Source of the DNA: Candidatus Lachnoclostridium pullistercoris
Lineage (GTDB): Bacteria > Bacillota > Clostridia > Lachnospirales > Lachnospiraceae
Length of the DNA stretch: 34,345 bases
Assembly (NCBI GenBank): GCA_019119775.1
Contig: DWWL01000023.1
Location: forward strand, 1-34,345
Direction: 5' to 3'
Shown here: piece after piece, positions 5,016-11,823 of the stretch
Position numbering within the stretch: position 1 is the first letter of the stretch
How the letters are laid out: every line of letters begins with the position of its first letter
Translations under genes and position numbers: made by a program
Notes under the pieces: model-generated
Seen by the model: the letters and a program-made list of their open reading frames with translations, nothing else
Databases searched by the model: none
Told to the model about the DNA's origin: nothing

Positions 5016-5855
5016 CTATTTGATTGTTAATAATGGCATCTGCCTGGTACGTCCAACGCATTTTCCTTGGCGCATCAGCAGGCGTTGCGCCCTATTGTAT
5101 ATCTCAACTGTAATAATGGGAGTAAAATCTCCTTTATATATTTGGCCGTGAAATGTATTATATCCACAATACTGGGGGCGGGTTAAAATCACAGACACCG
5201 TCCAGGCATTTGGCTTTTTCCCACGTTTTCCGCGATATCCATTCTTTGAACAGAGTTTTGCAACTTCCGTAAGGCTTTTATATTTTAAATATGCATCAAA
5301 ACAGAATCGGACATATTCGGCTTCTTTTTCGTTAATGATAAAACTGTCTTTTCCTTTCAGATCATAGCCCAATATCTCGTTGCAAGTGCGCTTTCCCTTT
5401 TCTGCGCGTGCCTGCATGGATGCAGACACGCGTTCTCCTGTCAGTTCGCGCTCAAGCTGGGCAAACACACCAACAATCCCAATCATGGCCCGGCCCATCG
5501 GGGTGGACGTATCAAATGATTCGGTATACGATACCATGGATATATCCCACCTTTGGAATTTTTCCATGGTCGCGTAAAGATCCTGGACGCTCCGGGTAAA
5601 TCGGCTGAGTGCCCAGAAAATTACTATATTAAACTTTCCTTCTTTCGCATCCCTCATCAGCCGGATCATATCTGGCCGATGGTCAATGTCTTTTCCGCTG
5701 ATCCCCCGATCAGCGTACAGATCATAGACAATGTACCCATGATCTGCACACCATTTGCGCAGGGTAGTTTCCTGTGTAGTCAGGGAATATCCATCCCTGG
5801 CCTGATCAAGAGTGCTCACTCTTATATAGATGGCCGCCTTTTTAATCTTGTCCAT
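5016..5855 (-). CDS. short serine recombinase (resolvase plus recombinase domain)
   Basis: This is a 279-residue site-specific serine recombinase. The N-terminal resolvase domain (about 5-150) carries the nucleophile S14 in IYIRVSTLDQ and the helix SRFTRSVQDLY. A PF07508-like DNA-binding domain follows (about 165-265, with LTEVAKLCSKNGYRG and ILTRPQYCGY). The protein stops at LLTIK soon after. It lacks the zinc ribbon and coiled-coil region of large serine integrases (450-550 residues), yet is longer than simple invertases (about 190). The start at 5855 has AAGGAGG 8 nt upstream. It may be a truncated integrase or a compact invertase/resolvase. It is the second recombinase family in this prophage. 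Confidence 0.85.
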   Translation of the reverse strand: MDKIKKAAIYIRVSTLDQARDGYSLTTQETTLRKWCADHGYIVYDLYADRGISGKDIDHRPDMIRLMRDAKEGKFNIVIFWALSRFTRSVQDLYATMEKFQRWDISMVSYTESFDTSTPMGRAMIGIVGVFAQLERELTGERVSASMQARAEKGKRTCNEILGYDLKGKDSFIINEKEAEYVRFCFDAYLKYKSLTEVAKLCSKNGYRGKRGKKPNAWTVSVILTRPQYCGYNTFHGQIYKGDFTPIITVEIYNRAQRLLMRQGKCVGRTRQMPLLTIK

Positions 5856-5873
5856 GTATCCTCCTTGTCTTAG

Positions 5874-5904
5874 GAGGCGGCCTATGGTATAATGAAGCCG
5901 CCTC
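5874..5904. promoter_or_regulatory. inverted repeat enclosing a + strand -10 box upstream of the serine recombinase
   Basis: GAGGCGG (5874-5880) and CCGCCTC (5898-5904) are perfect arms around a 17-nt centre. The centre holds TATAAT (5888-5893), with TTGTCT (5865-5870) exactly 17 nt upstream on the + strand. It could be an operator, a crossover site for the adjacent serine recombinase, or a promoter for an RNA antisense to the next gene. Confidence 0.45.
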
Positions 5905-5955
5905 TTGTGTTGTGGGGTAGCGGTTGCGGTGTACTTTGGTCGGTTACGCAGCCGC

Positions 5956-6168
5956 TTAATTCTTTTCAAACCCGTACATTTTATACATGTACCATTCTGC
6001 TTCTTCGGAATTCCGTCCAACTGGATTCCAGTATGGAAGTGGGCTTAAATCTTTCTCCTCGATTTTTCTGGATGGAGAAATAAAAAATTTCTTATATTCT
6101 CCATCTAAGGTTTCGATTATCATATGGTATGGAAAACCATTTGATCGAAATAATTTCTTTATCTTCAT
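5956..6168 (-). CDS. small hypothetical prophage protein (70 aa)
   Basis: The ATG at 6168 follows AGGAGGATATCAGA. The product is basic at the start (MKIKKLFRSNGFPYHM) and has a central IIETLDGEYKKFFISPS segment that suggests a small mixed alpha/beta protein. It ends MYKMYGFEKN. It lies in a short - strand group with the 136-residue gene (gap of 12 nt), so the two are probably co-transcribed from the promoter at 6,622-6,650. No family is recognised. Confidence 0.6.
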   Translation of the reverse strand: MKIKKLFRSNGFPYHMIIETLDGEYKKFFISPSRKIEEKDLSPLPYWNPVGRNSEEAEWYMYKMYGFEKN

Positions 6169-6180
6169 TCTGATATCCTC

Positions 6181-6591
6181 CTATTTTTCGTTTCCCATTT
6201 TGTCACATTCGATAAAATGGGATCCATTCCACTTGCAAAAGTTCTTTTCAGTTCGATTCCCTCTATAGTCTTTCTGCCCCCATCCGTAGACCTGTCCGAC
6301 TACAGGATGAAAAACAATCAGATTCCCCTCTTCTCCCTTTTCACCAGTGTAAGTTCCGATTTCATGGCTGAAATCGTGCTTTCCTTCTTCTGTAACGGTG
6401 CATACCCAAGGAGTGCTATACCTTCTCCAGTTATATTTTTCAAAGTGAGCAATTATAGCATTCTTGACTTCGCTTAACATCTCTTTCGCCTCCTTCCATG
6501 CTTTTTTCAAAGCGGAGGAAATTGTAATCCTTGCCTCCTTTACCAGGGCCCATGCCCTTTTCATTATCTTGCTTAAATCATATTTCTTCAT
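6181..6591 (-). CDS. hypothetical prophage protein (136 aa)
   Basis: The ATG at 6591 has AGGAGG 8 nt upstream. The first 45 residues form a basic amphipathic helix (KIMKRAWALVKEARITISSA and LKKAWKEAKEML), a start often seen in small proteins of Clostridia phages and plasmids. The rest is beta-rich, with repeated aromatic residues (YNWRRYSTPWVCTVTEEG, VGQVYGWGQKDYRG, FCKWNGSHFIECD). I do not recognise its function. It is the first gene after the divergent promoter region, as expected for a gene expressed in the lysogen. It would share a transcript with the 70-residue gene downstream. Confidence 0.65.
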   Translation of the reverse strand: MKKYDLSKIMKRAWALVKEARITISSALKKAWKEAKEMLSEVKNAIIAHFEKYNWRRYSTPWVCTVTEEGKHDFSHEIGTYTGEKGEEGNLIVFHPVVGQVYGWGQKDYRGNRTEKNFCKWNGSHFIECDKMGNEK

Positions 6592-6621
6592 CAATTTTTC
6601 CTCCTGTCCTTTGATGATTTT

Positions 6622-6650
6622 AGTATACACTTTTTTTTATATAATGTCAA
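6622..6650 (-). promoter_or_regulatory. - strand promoter for the small prophage genes
   Basis: On the - strand TTGACA (6645-6650) is separated by exactly 17 nt from TATACT (6622-6627). It is near consensus and lies 31 bp before the start of the 136-residue gene. The -35 and spacer (TTGACATTATATAAAAAA) nearly repeat the + strand promoter at 6,692, which suggests a shared regulator. Confidence 0.75.
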
Positions 6651-6691
6651 CACTTTTTTATAAAATAATTTATATCTTTTAAAAATAAAAA

Positions 6692-6720
6692 TTGACGTTA
6701 TATAAAAAATAATGTAATAT
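6692..6720 (+). promoter_or_regulatory. + strand promoter of the XRE regulator gene
   Basis: TTGACG (6692-6697), a 17-nt spacer and TAATAT (6715-6720) lie 22 bp before the regulator's start. It is divergent from the promoter at 6,622-6,650. The two share TTGACRTTATATAAAAAA in inverted orientation. Confidence 0.7.
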
Positions 6721-6742
6721 AAAAATGAAAGGAGGATATTGT

Positions 6743-6967
6743 ATGCACACAGACGTTAGGGAATATATCAATTTATGTAGGGTAAAAAAAGGAAATATGT
6801 CAGAGGCAGAACTGGCAAGACGTACTGGACAGACGCCCCAAAATATGAACAATAAATATAAAAGAAATACCTTTAAAATTTCTGAATTAGAAAAAGTCGC
6901 AGAAGCTATGGGAGCAGATCTTAAAATCCAGTTTATTGATAAAAAAACGGGGGAACCAATAATATAA
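6743..6967 (+). CDS. XRE-family helix-turn-helix regulator
   Basis: This 74-residue DNA-binding protein carries a Cro/CI-type helix-turn-helix: MSEAELARRTGQTPQNMNNK is the turn and recognition helix (about 24-45), followed by FKISELEKVAEAMGADLKIQ. The start at 6743 is chosen because AAAGGAGG lies 7 nt upstream. An in-frame ATG at 6725 lacks a site and overlaps the promoter. A protein this small has no separate cleavage or dimerisation domain, so it is more Cro-like or antitoxin-like than a CI repressor. It is transcribed divergently from the - strand small genes and probably regulates both promoters, which is inferred from the mirrored promoter sequences. Confidence 0.8.
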   Translation: MHTDVREYINLCRVKKGNMSEAELARRTGQTPQNMNNKYKRNTFKISELEKVAEAMGADLKIQFIDKKTGEPII

Positions 6968-7027
6968 AATAAAGTGTATATTGTATAGAATAAAGAATAA
7001 AAAATATAAAAAATAATATAAAAAAGA

Positions 7028-7056
7028 TTGACAAAATATAAAAAATAGTGTATACT
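7028..7056 (+). promoter_or_regulatory. + strand promoter upstream of the 51-residue gene
   Basis: TTGACA (7028-7033), a 17-nt spacer and TATACT (7051-7056) match consensus closely. AGTGTATACT at the -10 also occurs at the - strand promoter at 6,622, so the three prophage promoters may answer to one regulator. Confidence 0.75.
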
Positions 7057-7116
7057 ATAATTGTCAGGAGGGAAACCGAATGGCAATTGCCGGGCAAGCG
7101 GAGGAAGGAGGATCAT

Positions 7117-7272
7117 ATGGAGGATATGAGTGTATTTAAAAGTTATCTCCGAAGACTTTTACAGGATCTGAAAGACCTGAAGGAGGCTATTAAAAATGGG
7201 GAGTATGAAAAAGCCGAACAAATGGCTGATAGGTTGATTGACGATACCCAGAAAGGTATCGAGGACAACTAA
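7117..7272 (+). CDS. small helical prophage protein (51 aa)
   Basis: The start ATG at 7117 sits behind AAGGAGGATC. The product is almost wholly helical and charged (VFKSYLRRLLQDLKDLKEAI, then KNGEYEKAEQMADRLIDDTQ) and could form a two-helix coiled coil. An upstream in-frame start at 7048 overlaps the promoter and is not preferred. This is the last prophage gene before the attachment region and has its own strong promoter. Small proteins of this type near att sites are sometimes excisionases or immunity factors, but no DNA-binding motif is visible, so the function is open. Confidence 0.7.
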   Translation: MEDMSVFKSYLRRLLQDLKDLKEAIKNGEYEKAEQMADRLIDDTQKGIEDN

Positions 7273-7291
7273 AAAAAGAGCCGGAAGGCTC
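7271..7291 (-). terminator. hairpin with T-run on the - strand
   Basis: GAGCC-GGAA-GGCTC is preceded on the + strand by seven A residues, so the - strand transcript would carry a stable stem followed by a U-run. It could block transcription entering the prophage from the chromosome side. Confidence 0.5.
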
Positions 7292-7364
7292 AGGGATCAA
7301 GGGAGGGCGGGCTTGCCACCGCTCCCCCACACAAAAAGAATAGCATATTTTAAACCAGAATTCA

Positions 7365-7392
7365 AGCGGCAGGGGGGATAACCTCTGCCGCT
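7365..7392. repeat. hairpin in the attachment region
   Basis: AGCGGCAG and CTGCCGCT form a perfect 8-bp stem around a 12-nt loop. No gene is convincing between 7,273 and 7,808. The stretch holds this hairpin, the tandem repeats, the tRNA end and a terminator. Confidence 0.5.
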
Positions 7393-7395
7393 AAA

Positions 7396-7419
7396 TTCGT
7401 GTTGCATTTCGTGTTGCAT
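7396..7419 (+). repeat. tandem 12-bp repeat, possible integrase arm sites
   Basis: TTCGTGTTGCAT occurs twice with no gap, about 130 bp inside the tRNA end. Paired short direct repeats at this distance are typical of arm-type binding sites for tyrosine integrases. The matching integrase is not visible in this window. Confidence 0.45.
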
Positions 7420-7550
7420 AGCACCGAAAAATGACAGGTTTTTCCGGAAAATCAAGCTGTTTTCATTAAAATTAAAAGCCCGGAAAAGCTGATAAAACCT
7501 GGAAAAACCTAGAAAAACTGAAATTTCGCCGTTTTTGCGTTTTACTTTTG

Positions 7551-7575
7551 CTCCGGTTCGATTCCGGTTGCCGGC
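7551..7575 (+). other. 3' end of a tRNA gene, probable prophage attR
   Basis: The sequence reads as a T-arm (CCGG-TTCGATT-CCGG) followed by a 7-base acceptor strand and discriminator A (TGCCGGC-A), with no anticodon or D arm upstream. A strong terminator follows 5 bp later. This is what remains at the right junction when a phage integrates into a tRNA 3' end. The tRNA identity cannot be fixed from 25 bases, though the acceptor sequence resembles some tRNA-Thr. The full tRNA copy should lie at the other prophage end. Confidence 0.65.
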
Positions 7576-7578
7576 ACT

Positions 7579-7608
7579 GAAAAACCCTTGAGAAATCAAG
7601 GGTTTTTT
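7579..7608 (+). terminator. intrinsic terminator of the tRNA gene
   Basis: AACCCTTGA-GAAA-TCAAGGGTT is followed by a run of T. It stands immediately after the tRNA 3' end and marks the start of host chromosome. Confidence 0.85.
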
Positions 7609-7766
7609 GCGTTCCACAGGGATTGCGGCTGCATGTTGTGCTGTATGATTCCGAAAACACGCAGGTATGACCTGGGTGTTATTTTTTTGCCTGAAGGCGT
7701 AAAACGGAAGTCTTTCTCCGGGTGTCCCGGCGTCCGGCTTCATTTCAGACTAACTAAAGGTTTGGA

Positions 7767-7775
7767 TGATATAAT
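7767..7775 (+). promoter_or_regulatory. extended -10 promoter of the NEW3/ABC operon
   Basis: TGATATAAT is an extended -10 (TGnTATAAT) 33 bp before the NEW3-protein start. The -35 is weak, as is usual for extended -10 promoters. Confidence 0.55.
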
Positions 7776-7808
7776 GCTTTTATCTTTGAAAGAAAAAGGA
7801 GCGAGATT

Positions 7809-9002
7809 ATGAACGGAAACAGCCGGAATTTGTGGAAACGGAGATCTCTGAAAATGATGGCCGCAGGAGGAATGACAGCGGCTTTTTTACTTGGCGGCGC
7901 GCTGACGGCCAGTGCGGCGGGCGGCCTTGACATGCACACGGAATACCCGGGAATGACGGCAAAAGCGGGGGATGACCTCACTTTCAGTCTGGGATTTGAC
8001 AATTCAGGAGCAGGCTGCGACGCGGCCCTGTCGATCCAGTCCATGCCGGAAGGCTGGGATGGCTACATATCAGGCGGAAGCAGCCGGATCAGCCGGATTC
8101 ACGTGCCAACAGGCACGGACACAGCGGACGCGACGTTTCAGCTGGAGATCCCGGCGGATGCGGCGGATGGAAGCTACGAGGTGGTTCTGGAGGCCAGAGC
8201 GAGCGACGGAGTTTACGATACACTGACTCTCAATCTGGACGTGAGTGAGCTGGAGGTCAGCCAGGGAGATTTCTCCTCTGAATATCCGGAACAGGAGGGA
8301 GCAGCGGGAACTTCCTTCAGTTTTAATGCAACTCTGATCAATAACAGCGCTGTGACTCAGTCCTACAGCCTGTCAGCAGAGGCACCGGACGGATGGCAGG
8401 TGTCGTTTACTCCCAGCGGGGAATCGTCCCAGGTGGCCAGCATTCAGCTGGATCCGGCGGCCAGCCAGGGGCTGACAGTCCGGGTGGTGCCGCCGGATAA
8501 TGTGGCAGCCGGCGAATATACCATCCACTGCAGCGCCATTTCCGGGACGGAGACACTGGGAATGGATCTGACCGTGAATGTGACGGAAAAATATGATCTG
8601 AGCCTGAGCACGCCTGACGGAAGGCTGAGTTTTGACACACATGCCAATGAGGAGACGGATGTGACCCTGAGCGTTACCAACAACAGCAATGTGGCGGTGG
8701 AAAATGTAAATCTGACGGCTTCGGCTCCCACAGACTGGAATGTGAGCTTTGACACTCCTACGATTGACGTGATTGAGGCAGGGGCAACGGTGGAGGCGAC
8801 TGCTCATGTCACGCCTTCCAGCCAGGCGCTGACTGGGGATTATGTGGTGACGATGAATGCCGGCAGCAACGAGACATCTGACAGCGCGGAGTTTCGCGTG
8901 ACGGTAAAGACCAGTGTGCTCTGGGGCATTGTGGCGGTTGCGGTGATCGCGGCTCTGCTGGCAGGAATCGGCTGGGTATTCCGCAGATATGGCAGAAGAT
9001 AA
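7809..9002 (+). CDS. exported membrane-anchored NEW3-domain protein
   Basis: This 397-residue protein has a signal peptide (1-36, basic start then MMAAGGMTAAFLLGGALTAS, cleavage near ASA-A). Three immunoglobulin-like repeats of about 105 residues follow, at about 40-145, 148-260 and 262-365. Each has the pattern P-x-G-W-x-x-x-[FI] (MPEGWDGYI, APDGWQVSF, APTDWNVSF), which is the mark of NEW3 (NPCBM-associated) domains. One transmembrane helix (about 368-390) and FRRYGRR anchor it outside the cell. AAAGGAGCG lies upstream. It heads an operon with an ABC transporter and two-component system, so it may be an extracellular sensing or binding partner of the transporter. That role is inferred. Confidence 0.85.
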   Translation: MNGNSRNLWKRRSLKMMAAGGMTAAFLLGGALTASAAGGLDMHTEYPGMTAKAGDDLTFSLGFDNSGAGCDAALSIQSMPEGWDGYISGGSSRISRIHVPTGTDTADATFQLEIPADAADGSYEVVLEARASDGVYDTLTLNLDVSELEVSQGDFSSEYPEQEGAAGTSFSFNATLINNSAVTQSYSLSAEAPDGWQVSFTPSGESSQVASIQLDPAASQGLTVRVVPPDNVAAGEYTIHCSAISGTETLGMDLTVNVTEKYDLSLSTPDGRLSFDTHANEETDVTLSVTNNSNVAVENVNLTASAPTDWNVSFDTPTIDVIEAGATVEATAHVTPSSQALTGDYVVTMNAGSNETSDSAEFRVTVKTSVLWGIVAVAVIAALLAGIGWVFRRYGRR

Positions 9003-9085
9003 GGGGCCGAGGATGGAGAATATAAGAAACGGGCGGAGCGGAAGAGCTGTGCCTGGAAGAAAAAAGCGGACGGGAGGCGAGGACA

Positions 9086-10081
9086 ATGACGAGGGAAATT
9101 GCGATTGAAATGAGCGGTCTCACCAAACAGTACGGGGAAAAGACCGCGGTGGACCATCTGGATCTGACCATTTTTTCCGGCGAGATTTTCGGGCTTTTGG
9201 GGCCGAATGGAGCGGGAAAAACGACGACGACGCTGATGCTTACAGGATTGACGGAGCCGACGGAGGGCACGGCCCTCATCGGCGGCCTGGACTGTGTGCG
9301 CGACACGATGCGTGTGAAGAAGACGGTGGGATATATGCCGGACAATGTGGGATTTTACGGAGATATGACCGGGCGGGAAAATCTGAAGTTTACAGCGGCT
9401 TTAAACGGTCTGGACGAGAAGACGGCGGAGAGGAGGATCGACGACCTGCTCCTGCGCACCGGACTGGCGGAGGCAGGGGACAAACGGGTTGGCACCTACT
9501 CCAGAGGAATGCGCCAGAGGCTGGGAGTGGCGGATGTGCTGATGAAGGATCCGCAGGTGATCATCATGGATGAGCCGACGCTGGGAATCGACCCGGAAGG
9601 AATGAGAGAGCTTCTGATCCTCATCCGTGATCTGGCAAAGAAGGAAAACAGAACGATCCTGATCTCCTCCCATCAATTGTACCAGATCCAGCAGATCTGC
9701 GACCGGGTGGGCCTGTTTGTGTCGGGCCGGCTGGTGGCCTGCGGAACGGTGGAGGAGCTGGCGGAACAGACCAGAGAGGACAGCCGCTTTTTGACAGAGG
9801 TATGCGCAAAGCCGTCGGACGACCGGCTGACGGAGCTTTTCAGGACCCTGGACGGTGTTTACAGCGTCGGCAGGGAGGGAAACCGCTATATGATCGGATC
9901 TGAGCAGGATATCTCCAATGCTCTGGCGTCTCTGGTCATAAATAATGGATATTCTCTGGTAAGCCTGCGGCCGTGCGGGAACAGTCTGGATGAGATTTAT
10001 CGAAGATATTTTGAAAAGGCAGGTCATGAAGATGGTAGCAGCAGTGGAAAAGTTAAAAGGTTTATTTCCCGGAACCGCTGA
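9086..10081 (+). CDS. ABC transporter ATP-binding protein
   Basis: This 331-residue ATPase has Walker A GPNGAGKTT (39-47), signature YSRGMRQRL (138-146), Walker B VIIMDEP (158-164) and the switch histidine in ILISSHQL. The first 215 residues are the CcmA/NatA-type nucleotide-binding domain. The last about 110 residues are the extension common in drug- and lantibiotic-export ATPases. The RNA signal GGCGAGGACA precedes the ATG. Its last 56 bp overlap the start of the permease gene in another frame, so the two are translated together. It would power the membrane protein next door. Confidence 0.92.
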   Translation: MTREIAIEMSGLTKQYGEKTAVDHLDLTIFSGEIFGLLGPNGAGKTTTTLMLTGLTEPTEGTALIGGLDCVRDTMRVKKTVGYMPDNVGFYGDMTGRENLKFTAALNGLDEKTAERRIDDLLLRTGLAEAGDKRVGTYSRGMRQRLGVADVLMKDPQVIIMDEPTLGIDPEGMRELLILIRDLAKKENRTILISSHQLYQIQQICDRVGLFVSGRLVACGTVEELAEQTREDSRFLTEVCAKPSDDRLTELFRTLDGVYSVGREGNRYMIGSEQDISNALASLVINNGYSLVSLRPCGNSLDEIYRRYFEKAGHEDGSSSGKVKRFISRNR

Positions 10082-11039
10082 GAGAGGGAAGAAACGGGAA
10101 AAAAATGTGGGGCTGTGGGCGCTGTTTCACAAGGAAATGTCAGACCATATCCGCAGCAGGAGACTCCAGCTGCTTCTGATCCTGGTGGCGGCCGCCTGTT
10201 TTGCCAGCCTTTACGGAGCGCTGGGAAGCATTTCCGACGCGGCAGCTGACAATGATTTTGTGTTTCTGAAATTGTTTATCACCAGCGGCAGCTCCATTCC
10301 CTCGTTCGTGTCGTTCATCGCCATGCTGGGGCCTTTTGTGGGGCTGGCTCTGGGCTTTGACGCCATCAACAGCGAACAGAACGGAGGAACGCTGAACCGT
10401 CTGTTGGCTCAGCCGATTTACCGGGACAGCGTGATCAACGGAAAATTTATGGCGGGAGCGGCGATTATTTTCATCATGGTGTTTGCCATGGGAGGACTGG
10501 CGGCAGCAGTAGGGCTGCTCGCCATCGGCATTCCGCCCAGCCTGGAAGAAGTGGGAAGGATCCTGGTGTTTCTCCTGTTTACGGGGGTATACATCTGTTT
10601 CTGGCTGGCACTGTCCATCCTGTTTTCTGTTCTCTGCCGCCACGCAGCCACCAGCGCTCTGGCTGTGATCGCCTGCTGGCTGTTTTTCACCATTTTTCTC
10701 AGCCTGCTGGCGGGGATTGTGGCGTCGGCGATGTTTCCTGTGGACGGGATCCAGGGGCTGCTCAATCTGATGGACAATTATCGGTGTGAGCTGTATCTGA
10801 ACCGTTTGTCGCCGTATTATCTGTACGCGGAGGCGGTGACGACCATTTTAAATCCGGGAGTGCGAACCATCGGGCTGGTGACAAATGCCCAGCTGGAGGG
10901 AGCGATCGCCGGCTATCTGCCGTTTGGGCAGAGCCTTTTGCTGGTGTGGCCTCATCTGACCGGGATGTGCGCCATGACGCTGGCGGCGTTTGTGCTCTCT
11001 TATCTGAAATTTATGAGGCAGGAAGTGCGCTCCAGCTGA
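10026..11039 (+). CDS. ABC transporter permease (ABC-2 type)
   Basis: This 337-residue membrane protein has about six hydrophobic helices: near 55-75, 98-120, 145-180, 190-215, 225-255 and 305-325. It resembles ABC-2 family permeases with NatB/YhaP-like organisation: a cytoplasmic start, a large outside loop after helix 1 (GALGSISDAAADNDFVFLKL) and the FDAINSEQNGGTLNRLLAQP motif, which is typical of these permeases. The start at 10026 is chosen because upstream alternatives lie deeper in the ATPase gene. The substrate is unknown. With the ATPase, NEW3 protein and two-component genes it probably exports, or senses, an envelope-active compound. Confidence 0.88.
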   Translation: MKMVAAVEKLKGLFPGTAERGKKREKNVGLWALFHKEMSDHIRSRRLQLLLILVAAACFASLYGALGSISDAAADNDFVFLKLFITSGSSIPSFVSFIAMLGPFVGLALGFDAINSEQNGGTLNRLLAQPIYRDSVINGKFMAGAAIIFIMVFAMGGLAAAVGLLAIGIPPSLEEVGRILVFLLFTGVYICFWLALSILFSVLCRHAATSALAVIACWLFFTIFLSLLAGIVASAMFPVDGIQGLLNLMDNYRCELYLNRLSPYYLYAEAVTTILNPGVRTIGLVTNAQLEGAIAGYLPFGQSLLLVWPHLTGMCAMTLAAFVLSYLKFMRQEVRSS

Positions 11040-11055
11040 CGGGGAGCACAGCAGA

Positions 11056-11098
11056 AAAAACGTTTCAGAAGCCGCATTGACTTTTGAAGCGTTTTTTC
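11056..11098 (+). terminator. intrinsic terminator after the permease gene
   Basis: AAAAAACGTTTCAGAA pairs (one G-T) with TTTTGAAGCGTTTTTT, which ends in a T-run. It would separate the transporter genes from the two-component genes, at least in part. Confidence 0.75.
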
Positions 11099-11142
11099 TT
11101 ATGCTGATAGAAATGGCAGGAAAAGAAAGGACGGTGAGGACA

Positions 11143-11823
11143 GTGAGAATTTTGATCGTTGAGGACAATGAGCGCCTGGCGGAATCCCTGCAGGATATTC
11201 TGGGGCGTCAGAGATACGAGGCAGATGTGAGTCTGGACGGGACGGAAGGATATGAGCGGGTGATGAGCGGCCTGTACGACGGAGTGATTCTGGATGTGAT
11301 GCTCCCGGGCATGGATGGGATTTCCCTTCTGCGGAAGGCGAGGGCCGGGGGCAGCAGGGTCCCGGTGGTGATGCTGACGGCCAGGAGTGAGACGGAGGAC
11401 AGGGTGCGCGGCCTGGAGAGCGGAGCAGACTATTACCTGACAAAGCCTTTTGATAAAGAGGAGCTTCTGGCAGCTTTAAAAGCCGTACTGCGGCGGGGAG
11501 GGGAGCTGATCCCGGATGTGCTGGAATTCGGCGATATCCGCCTGAACCAGTCCACTTACAGCCTGGAGCACGGGAGCAGGAGCATCCGCCTGGGAAAACG
11601 GGAATATGAGGTGATGCGCATCCTTGTGGCTGCCAGGGGAGGAGTCGTTTCCAAAGAGACAATGATCTTAAAGATCTGGGGAGAGGACGGGGACGCGGTA
11701 GACAACAATGTGGAGATCTACATTTCCTTTCTCCGGAAAAAGCTGGACTTTCTCCGGACGGAAACCAGCATTGCCACAGCCAGGCATCTGGGGTATTATC
11801 TGGAAAAAGGAGGAGGTTCATGA
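11143..11823 (+). CDS. OmpR-family response regulator
   Basis: This 226-residue protein has a receiver domain (1-120) with acidic pocket ED at 8-9, phosphoacceptor D51 in VILDVMLPGMDG, T79 and K101 in LTKPFD. The winged-helix DNA-binding domain (about 128-222) includes LGKREYEVMRILVAARGGVV and DNNVEIYISFLRKKL. GTG at 11143 is taken as the start, with GGTGAGG 3 nt upstream, because the receiver fold begins at MRILIVED. An earlier in-frame start would read through the terminator hairpin. Its stop overlaps the kinase start (ATGA), so it is the cognate partner of that kinase. Confidence 0.9.
   Translation: MRILIVEDNERLAESLQDILGRQRYEADVSLDGTEGYERVMSGLYDGVILDVMLPGMDGISLLRKARAGGSRVPVVMLTARSETEDRVRGLESGADYYLTKPFDKEELLAALKAVLRRGGELIPDVLEFGDIRLNQSTYSLEHGSRSIRLGKREYEVMRILVAARGGVVSKETMILKIWGEDGDAVDNNVEIYISFLRKKLDFLRTETSIATARHLGYYLEKGGGS

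Noticed and set aside
7297-7743. 148-codon - strand frame across the attachment region
   Set aside because: It runs through the tRNA end and its terminator, has no ribosome site, and shows no protein-like pattern.
8373-9345. Long - strand frames opposite the NEW3 and ABC genes
   Set aside because: They are antisense to well-supported genes and are rich in Arg, His, Pro and Ser, as expected from GC-rich antisense frames.
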